Below, in pieces: positions 42,701-48,366 of a DNA stretch of 48,366 nt (within the stretch, counting starts at the first letter, position 1; each line of letters starts with the position of its first letter). The position numbers and the translations under genes are program-made. The stretch is from JAVBNF01 sp031551725 (GTDB lineage Bacteria; Bacteroidota; Bacteroidia; Bacteroidales; P3), in assembly GCA_031551725.1 (NCBI GenBank), contig JAVBNF010000038.1, forward strand, positions 1 through 48,366. Direction: 5' to 3'. The notes under the pieces are model-generated. The model searched no databases, was not told the origin of the DNA, and saw only the letters and a program-made list of their open reading frames with translations.

Positions 42701-43946
42701 TAAAAACATTACATTAACGGTCGTAACCGAAAACTTGGACACTTTGCACGGACGTACCGATACTATCACGGTTGTTGCCGGTAATTTTGTGAAAAAGATT
42801 ATCGTTAATCAAGATGTTAAAATACCTGTAACAATTCCCACTGTTACAACAGCAACTAGGGCGGAGCTAGTTACAAGAAGATCTGCTCGCTTAAGCGGAA
42901 CTGTAAATAGCGCCGGAGCGGGTGTTCTTACCGAACGAGGTTTTGAGCTTTCGTTAAGCGTAAATTTTGCAACGATTTTGAAAAAAATAGTAGACTCATC
43001 GCTTATTCAAGATAATTATTCCTTGGTTGCAATGGATTTGGAACCCAAAACGTTCTACTATTACAGGGCTTATGCAATCAATGAAGCGGGAACCGGATAT
43101 GGAACAGGACGTTCTTTCAGTACTTCTTCCACTTCGCCATATCTAACATTAAATAGTAGCTCATTTATGCCGCAAGCCTATAATTCAATGAGCAGCAAAA
43201 GTATCAATGTAACTTCAAATGTTGTATGGACTGTTGAGGTTGATGCTGCAGTTAATTGGCTTAAAGTAACGCCCACAACCGGATTTACAAACGGAAGTTT
43301 TTCTATAGCAATTACCGATTCCAATACAAACACTGACGCTCGTTATACCTCGATTTATGTGAGAGGAGAAGGAGTGGAACGTGAAGTGACCGTTTATCAA
43401 CTCGGGAAGTCAGGAAACGTCACATACGTTGTTACACCTTCTGTATTGAATTTCTCTTCAGGATCACTGGATACATTCTCTTTCATTAATGTTTATTCTT
43501 CCGGCGATTGGACGGTTAGCACTGATGCTGATTGGGTAATTCTTGGCAGAACAACAGGCTCAAACAGTAACTCCATTAAAGTGACTGCACGCGGCTACGC
43601 TTCTTCCGACAGAACTGCAACGGTGAAAGTAAAAGAAACATCTTCGCAAATCGAAAAAACAGTAACTGTCAATCAACTTAAATCAACTGCGATTAATCCG
43701 GAAAGAACTAAAGCATATGAGCTGAAAATTGTGCCGAATCCGGCCACTGAACACGTTAATGTAACTGCACCTGTTAAAATTTCAAAAGTAGAAGTATTGG
43801 ATATGCTGGGAAAAACACTCCCGGTTTCTGCAAGTTTGAAAGGAAATACTGCCGAATTCGGTGTTGCGCATTTGCAAACAGGATATTACTATGTTCGTGT
43901 ATATACTGCTCAAGGAGTACTCGTAGAAAAAATGATTAAACAATAA
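39774..43946 (+). CDS. Secreted M6-family metalloprotease 4, T9SS cargo
   Basis: A 1390-aa paralog with a signal peptide ending AFA (after residue 22). The linker has VPKHRGC with Cys124, followed by an acidic stretch (DEHEDEE). The M6 domain has DIDNDG (251-256), HEFSHVLGLKD (325-335), FHDIMDKG and ENRQKVGFD. The usual CGW of the beta-rich module is CDW (RCDWTTNYD, about 629). Four BACON units and two Fn3-like modules follow in the common order, then a sorting domain with VPNPATEHV (about 1318) and ending MIKQ. The residue between Leu and Asp of the zinc box (Pro, Val or Lys in different copies) is Lys here. It lies 21 bp after copy 3. Confidence 0.93.
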   Translation: MKSQARFIFLLLFAFAASAAFAVPATPFPVVHHQPDGSAITVRLYGDRFFSYRTTEDGYVIFQNEDGYYVYAERDDNGELVPSSVIARDAEKRTAQDRSFLSKYTPHEPFSESTMQKVPKHRGCELVDEHEDEELQKVFPSTGNVRGLVILVNFKDLKYVVPNPQQTYSNMLNQEGYRENGGFGSARDYFKQSSMGKFAPVFDVFGPYDLPEDVEYYGGGIGPSGDRNAVQMIKDACKLASLAGVDFANYDIDNDGYVDNVFVYYAGNNEAEQGPIKTVWPHRYELPGDSVVYNGKVVKVYACTSELRGDQPTADYMCGIGTFCHEFSHVLGLKDLYCTGSDCSIGAEINYFHDIMDKGNYVQNGKCPPSYSGHERFYVGWGTPTVIDQPADLTLEPLSSSNNFYLISKDAFNMGGKDPNPGNFYLVENRQKVGFDTCMPGHGLLIWKVQFNTINWMQNRVNSKQPLGVAIVPADGNRGIEPSSLAADYFPGTANVDSFQTSMNNVKWNMDLTNITENADKTVSFKFMGGNGSGQKYVNLSSPDLLLDSRDGAQSTFVISSNASWTIAKNDPSSPFQITPLAGSGNQTITVTVSGEGKREGPVDTLIITAGSLERKLPIQQAFKPLVNRCDWTTNYDTLLNDKYYYSLVSDYDTSATAWGYTMGQNSVGFNIFVDRFNMEGEAVLDTFRFLAAKVFASDPATSKITFCVYDDNHGVPGNTLATKDVLLKDVLFTENDTMNAMTFDPPVIVNGPFYLGYKVYYNKIPLDTFSCSFASDTVHRRVGYNATTYMSYRDTWMPYHFIYGQGSEASMIIDVHLDCSNGKNILPVISLEQPSDAQPTSIRLHANIERSGSYAISSKGFVCSETKGFDPKTVTPLYADGTAVGKYEVLASGLTNGNKLYYRAFVRTTDTVVYTNEDSLTVGSLPPFLNLNPNNILVSTRVDNIAIFSVFTNLNWTLSYTGTWFTVDANSGTGNKNITLTVVTENLDTLHGRTDTITVVAGNFVKKIIVNQDVKIPVTIPTVTTATRAELVTRRSARLSGTVNSAGAGVLTERGFELSLSVNFATILKKIVDSSLIQDNYSLVAMDLEPKTFYYYRAYAINEAGTGYGTGRSFSTSSTSPYLTLNSSSFMPQAYNSMSSKSINVTSNVVWTVEVDAAVNWLKVTPTTGFTNGSFSIAITDSNTNTDARYTSIYVRGEGVEREVTVYQLGKSGNVTYVVTPSVLNFSSGSLDTFSFINVYSSGDWTVSTDADWVILGRTTGSNSNSIKVTARGYASSDRTATVKVKETSSQIEKTVTVNQLKSTAINPERTKAYELKIVPNPATEHVNVTAPVKISKVEVLDMLGKTLPVSASLKGNTAEFGVAHLQTGYYYVRVYTAQGVLVEKMIKQ

Positions 43947-43979
43947 TTCTTTGTAAAAAAGTAAAAAAGTATCTGATAA

Positions 43980-46900
43980 ATGAAAAATTTTAGATTAAAA
44001 ACAATTTGTGCCGGCATTCTTTTCTGCTTGTGTGCCGTTCAAGCATGGGCAGGACCTGCTGTTAATACGGTCCTTTCATTAAAACAGCCGGATGGTACAT
44101 CTATTTCCGTACGATTGGTGGGAGATGAACATTTTTCATACCGTACCACTGAAGACGGCTATGTGATTTACATGAATACCGACGGCTATTATGTTTATGC
44201 TGAACGTGATAATGACGGGGAATTGGTGCCAAGTAAAGTAATTGCACGTAACGCAGACAATCGTTCTGCAAAGGACAAAGCATTTCTTGCGGCATATACA
44301 CCTTTCGAAAATTTTGGTCAAAAAGCAATGCAGAGAGCAAAAGCAAAAAGAGAACAACTTATGCTTGAAGCCGGATCTGAAGGCCAGCAACGTGTATATC
44401 CTACAACAGGAACTCCGCGTGCATTGGTTATTCTTGTCAATTTTAACGATGTGAAATTTTCACTCGGAAATCCGAAAAAAACGTTCACTCGAATGCTCAA
44501 CGAAGAAGGATATAGTGATAATGGTGCTGTAGGAAGTGCCCGCGATTACTTCAAAGAATCTTCAATGGGTAAATTTCAACCGCTCTTTGACGTTTACGGC
44601 CCTTTTGATTTAAAACAAAAAGAATCATATTACGGAGATCGCTTGAATGATACTGTTCCGGATATTCGTCCTGAAGAAATGGTTGTTGATGCTTGTAAAA
44701 TAGCATTCGACAATGGAGTGAACTTTGCAAACTACGACGGCGACGGCGATGGATTTGTAGATAACGTCTTTATCCTATATGCCGGAGTGAATGAATCCGA
44801 CGGTGGACCGGAATGGACAATCTGGCCACACAGAGGTGTTTTAAAAGATTATACAAGTGTTTATAACGGAAAAATTGTTTACGACTACGCTTGTACATCC
44901 GAATTATATGGAAGGACTTCTGGTGATACCAGCTTTTTATGTGGTATAGGAACGTTTTGTCACGAATTTTCACACGTATTGGGATTGGTCGATTTGTATG
45001 ACACACAGAGTGGACAACAAGCAACTGTTGGTACGCACAGTATTATGGCCGACGGAACTCGCTTGAAAGAAGGAAAATGTCCGCCTGCATACTCTGCGCA
45101 CGAACGTTTCGTCGTGGGCTGGCTCAAACCAACGGTCTTAAATGTGCCGGCAGATAGTATTTATTTGGAGCCTCTGGTAAAAAGTAATACGGCATATATG
45201 GTGTCAGTAGATGCGTCTAATATGAGCGCGCTTGCTCCTGATCCAAACGATTTTTATCTTATCGAAAATAGACAAAAAATAGGATTTGATAGCTATATGC
45301 CCGGACATGGTATGCTGTTATGGCGTATCCAGTTTAACCCCACAAAATGGTATTCGAATACGGTGAATACGGCAAACCCGAACGGCGTAGGTATTGTTGC
45401 TGCTGACGGAAAATATACCGACAATGAGGCAGGCGACTTTTTCCCCGGAACATCCGACAAACATGAGTATATCAATACTACGGATTTGAAAGTTATGAAT
45501 ATGAAGGAAATAACAGAACATGATAATGGGCTCATTACATTTAAGTATATGAACGGGAAAAATCAACCCTATATCAATACTTCTGTTTCTAAATTGGAAA
45601 TCGAAAAAGCAGCAAACTCAAGTGCAACTTTTAAGGTTGAAACAGGAACCGCTACTCAATGGAAAATAAGAATGTATCCTGCTAATGCAAACTTCACACT
45701 TAGCCATACTGTCGGTACTGAATATACCGGCCCTCAAACAATTACGGTTGCTGCTAAACGTGAAGGCTCTGTAAATATTGAAACTGCTCGTATTGATATT
45801 ATGGATGTGGATGAAAATCTGATGACTAAACACGTAAGTGTGGCTCAATCTATGAATTCGATCAAGCAAAGATGTGGCTGGACTACGAATTATGATTTAG
45901 GTGTGGGAAAAGATTCCTTATGGCACGGAGATTTGAATATAGCGCAAAAACCCGGTCTTTGGGGAGAAGTGCTTGGACAAAATAGTTATTACCAAACCGA
46001 ATTTGCCGAACATTTTATCAATGACGGCGAACGTACAATCGACAGTATTTCTTTCTACCCATATATCGCAACTCCTTCCGACCCTGCAAAATCGAAAGTG
46101 ACCTTCCGTGTTTATGCAGATAATGGAGGATTGCCGGGAAAAATTTTAGGTGAAAAAGAAGTATTGCTTAAAGATATACTTATAACAGGCAACGATAATC
46201 AAGATTTTGTTGCATTTTCTGTTCCCGTTATCGTCAATGGAAACTTCTTCGTTGGTTATAAAGTTGATTATGATAAAACGCCATACGATGTGTTTTCATG
46301 CGCATTTGCAGGATCTTCAAGAAGAACACTTGCCAACACAACCGCCTATTTGAGAGGAAGAACAACTTGGCTTTCTATTGATAAATTTTATCCCTTCGAA
46401 CCCGGTAATGAATATATTTCTACGATGTCTATCACTATCGGCGCGCACTTGAATTGTACACAGGGCGATAACATCAAACCGATTGTCAAACTCGAAACCC
46501 CGTTTAATGTTACCGATTCTGCTATCACTTTAAGTGCAACTGTTGAAAGAAGTGGAAGTAAAAGCATAACACAACGCGGATTTGAATATGCTAAAAAAGG
46601 GGAGGAAAAAACATATCGCCTTGTTGCCGGTACTGAAATCGGAAATTATACAATGGATATGAAAAACCTTGTTAAAAATGACACGTTTGTTTACCGTGCT
46701 TACGTAATAACTACCAATGACACAACATACAGCCAAGATGAAAAAACATTCGTAGTTGGCGCTATTCCCGATTATTTGACTGTAAGCCCCGAGGCATCGT
46801 TCTTAGGCGCGCGCCAAGGTAGCGTGTCGTTAATTACTGTATTAACAGGGTTGCCATGGACAGTGACAATTCCTGACAGCATAACGTGGCTAAAATTAGA

Positions 46901-48149
46901 CACCACAAGAGGCATGGGAATGACAAACTTGCAAGTAACAGCATTGGCTGCAAACCAAGATACAATCAATCCTCGTATCGCTCCTTTAACTTTCGAAGCT
47001 GGAAATTTGAAATATGTTTTGCTCGTTTCGCAAGATGCTAAAATTCCGGTTGTATTACCAGCTCCTATTACGGAACAAAATGAAGGAAATACCCGTAATG
47101 CAATTAAGATGGCCGGCACCGTTGATAATGATGGATATGGCGAAATTTCGGAATATGGTTTTTATTACTCTCAAACCAGTAAGGACTTTAAAATCAACGA
47201 TCCGGGAACAAAAAGAGTCGCTCAAAAAGGAAAATTATTGAACAAGGACAAATACGTAATGATTGTAGATAGCCTTTCCGGATTTTATTACTATAGAGCA
47301 TTTTTGGTTAACGAAGCTGGAGAAGGCGTTTCTGAACAAGGGAGATCTGGAACGACAAAAACAGATCAACCATACCTAAGACTTTCAACCTCTTTGATTG
47401 ATGCCCCAAACGCTGTCGCCGATTATTCTGTAAAAATAACCTCAAACATGGCTTGGCGTGTATCGACACCTGATACATGGATTGCAACTGACAAAACAAT
47501 TGGTTGGGAGAGTGATAGCTTGATTATCTCTGTCTTGTCTGAGAATACAGCGCCTGAGGCGCGTATGGCTACAATAACCCTAAGCGCAGGAGATATTACA
47601 CGCATCATCAACGTTTATCAAGCAGGAACCTCATCGGATGTTGAATTTTCTGTTACGCCTGCTGTGATTAATTTTAAGGGAACTAAAGATACGGTTGCTT
47701 ATATCAACATTATTGCAGAGGGTGCGTGGACTGTTGTCGCAGAACAAGATTGGATTACCCCTTCAACTACATCGGGAACTGGCATTGCATCTGTTGCAGT
47801 AAAAGTAACTCAACCTACTGAAGCAAGAAATGGCTCCATTGTGGTTGATAATAATGGAACGCCAAAATCTGTGATTGTAAATCAGGCAATGGTAGTTGCT
47901 GTTCGTCCAAGCGAACAAATCAGCATAACTGTTGCTCCGAATCCGGTTGCCAATATGTTTGTTGTGAAAACATCTGAACGTATTCAAGAAATCAGCCTTA
48001 CAGACATTCATGGACGTAAAATGGCTATTAACTATAACAATGGCGGAAAAGAAGCCTCTGTGGATGTTCAACACCTTAATTCCGGTATATATATTGTATA
48101 TGTGAAAACCGTAAAGGGTATTGTTGTTGAGAAAATAGTTAAAAAATAA
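43980..48149 (+). CDS. Secreted M6-family metalloprotease 5, T9SS cargo
   Basis: A 1389-aa paralog with a signal peptide ending AWA (after residue 24). The linker is Lys/Arg-rich (QKAMQRAKAKREQ), resembling copy 2. The M6 domain has a calcium loop DGDGDG (253-258), which differs from the DxDNDG of the others, HEFSHVLGLVD (328-338), THSIMADG and ENRQKIGFD. The beta-rich module begins RCGWTTNYDL (about 631). Four BACON units, two Fn3-like modules and a sorting domain with APNPVANMF (about 1320) follow; the last residues are IVKK instead of KQ. It is the last gene of the array; the gap before it (33 bp) is the largest and the terminator at 48164 follows 14 bp after it. Confidence 0.93.
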   Translation: MKNFRLKTICAGILFCLCAVQAWAGPAVNTVLSLKQPDGTSISVRLVGDEHFSYRTTEDGYVIYMNTDGYYVYAERDNDGELVPSKVIARNADNRSAKDKAFLAAYTPFENFGQKAMQRAKAKREQLMLEAGSEGQQRVYPTTGTPRALVILVNFNDVKFSLGNPKKTFTRMLNEEGYSDNGAVGSARDYFKESSMGKFQPLFDVYGPFDLKQKESYYGDRLNDTVPDIRPEEMVVDACKIAFDNGVNFANYDGDGDGFVDNVFILYAGVNESDGGPEWTIWPHRGVLKDYTSVYNGKIVYDYACTSELYGRTSGDTSFLCGIGTFCHEFSHVLGLVDLYDTQSGQQATVGTHSIMADGTRLKEGKCPPAYSAHERFVVGWLKPTVLNVPADSIYLEPLVKSNTAYMVSVDASNMSALAPDPNDFYLIENRQKIGFDSYMPGHGMLLWRIQFNPTKWYSNTVNTANPNGVGIVAADGKYTDNEAGDFFPGTSDKHEYINTTDLKVMNMKEITEHDNGLITFKYMNGKNQPYINTSVSKLEIEKAANSSATFKVETGTATQWKIRMYPANANFTLSHTVGTEYTGPQTITVAAKREGSVNIETARIDIMDVDENLMTKHVSVAQSMNSIKQRCGWTTNYDLGVGKDSLWHGDLNIAQKPGLWGEVLGQNSYYQTEFAEHFINDGERTIDSISFYPYIATPSDPAKSKVTFRVYADNGGLPGKILGEKEVLLKDILITGNDNQDFVAFSVPVIVNGNFFVGYKVDYDKTPYDVFSCAFAGSSRRTLANTTAYLRGRTTWLSIDKFYPFEPGNEYISTMSITIGAHLNCTQGDNIKPIVKLETPFNVTDSAITLSATVERSGSKSITQRGFEYAKKGEEKTYRLVAGTEIGNYTMDMKNLVKNDTFVYRAYVITTNDTTYSQDEKTFVVGAIPDYLTVSPEASFLGARQGSVSLITVLTGLPWTVTIPDSITWLKLDTTRGMGMTNLQVTALAANQDTINPRIAPLTFEAGNLKYVLLVSQDAKIPVVLPAPITEQNEGNTRNAIKMAGTVDNDGYGEISEYGFYYSQTSKDFKINDPGTKRVAQKGKLLNKDKYVMIVDSLSGFYYYRAFLVNEAGEGVSEQGRSGTTKTDQPYLRLSTSLIDAPNAVADYSVKITSNMAWRVSTPDTWIATDKTIGWESDSLIISVLSENTAPEARMATITLSAGDITRIINVYQAGTSSDVEFSVTPAVINFKGTKDTVAYINIIAEGAWTVVAEQDWITPSTTSGTGIASVAVKVTQPTEARNGSIVVDNNGTPKSVIVNQAMVVAVRPSEQISITVAPNPVANMFVVKTSERIQEISLTDIHGRKMAINYNNGGKEASVDVQHLNSGIYIVYVKTVKGIVVEKIVKK

Positions 48150-48163
48150 CGATCAAAACCATG

Positions 48164-48202
48164 AAAAAGGGCTTCGGAATATCCTTTCCGAAGCCCTTTT
48201 TT
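48164..48202 (+). terminator. Intrinsic terminator of the M6 operon
   Basis: AAAAAGGGCTTCGGAA (48164-48179) pairs with TTCCGAAGCCCTTTTT (48186-48201) around a 6-nt loop, with a T-run. It is the first terminator-like structure found after the promoter at 27572, 20.5 kb upstream. Confidence 0.95.
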
Positions 48203-48328
48203 GTTTCCGAAAAAACAGTTTTTACAAAAATAGGCGGTTAATAACAGGAAAAAACGCGCTAAGAATAAAAATTATTTGCTTGAAAATCACAAAGTAGTAA
48301 AAAAGTTTAAAAAAAAGTTAGAAAAAGT

Positions 48329-48359
48329 TTTGGTAATTAATAAAAAAGTTGTAATTTTG
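48329..48359 (+). promoter_or_regulatory. Strong promoter for a gene beyond the window
   Basis: TTTG (48329-48332), a 19-bp spacer and TAATTTTG (48352-48359). A-tracts at 48300-48304, 48309-48316 and 48322-48326 are phased at about 10-11 bp just upstream. The stretch 48203-48328 contains no gene. The downstream gene is not in the window. Confidence 0.75.
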
Positions 48360-48366
48360 CAATCCC

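Noticed and set aside
27639..48149. Assembly artefact (collapsed or duplicated copies)
   Set aside because: The five copies differ throughout in sequence, linkers, signal peptides and lengths, and all frames are intact.

Overview
The window looks like a chromosomal piece of a member of the Bacteroidota, most likely order Bacteroidales. It has low G+C, and its promoters are of the Bacteroidetes type (TTG, then about 19-20 bp, then TAnnTTTG). Start codons lack an obvious Shine-Dalgarno sequence. It carries a complete porP/gldKLMN core of the type IX secretion system (T9SS), several lipoproteins with short lipoboxes, and large secreted proteins with BACON domains and T9SS sorting tails. The genus cannot be fixed from the sequence. 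No rRNA, tRNA or CRISPR was seen.

Left part (1-7400): the window opens inside the C-terminus of an IS30-type transposase. It continues with fabG, a VWA-like membrane protein, a DUF454 (YbaN) membrane protein, an orphan family-5 substrate-binding lipoprotein, a DUF3332 lipoprotein and cinA. A palindromic array of 8-bp repeats between two convergent genes closes this part.

Minus-strand block (7449-13777): reading along transcription, an oligopeptidase B-like protease, a uridine phosphorylase-like enzyme, a SirB1-like transglutaminase-fold protein, a DHH/DHHA1 phosphoesterase (NrnA-like) and two FKBP-type lipoproteins. The first of these lipoproteins resembles the gliding-associated GldI.

Housekeeping block (13929-20168): smpB, a small acidic hypothetical protein, purH, mreB, mreC, mreD and ahcY. 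The mrdA-rodA pair that often follows mreD in relatives is absent here.

T9SS block (20420-26011): porP/sprF-like, gldK/porK, gldL/porL, gldM/porM and gldN/porN, a complete core operon for the energised trans-envelope machine. A DnaQ-like exonuclease with a DUF3820-like tail and a ferritin-like DPS-like protein follow, each with its own promoter.

Cargo block (27639-48149): the most striking part. Five consecutive, same-strand, paralogous secreted M6-family metalloproteases (1251-1390 aa) occupy 20.5 kb, with gaps of only 19-33 bp. One promoter with paired -7 boxes precedes the first, and one strong terminator follows the last. Each has a signal peptide, an N-terminal pro-region, an M6 catalytic domain with HEFSH and a calcium-type DxDxDG loop, BACON and Fn3-like modules around an unassigned beta-rich module, and a T9SS type-A-like C-terminal sorting domain. 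The T9SS operon would export what this cargo operon encodes. The paralogs differ mainly in the pro-region linker and, in the first copy, by loss of the last two BACON modules.
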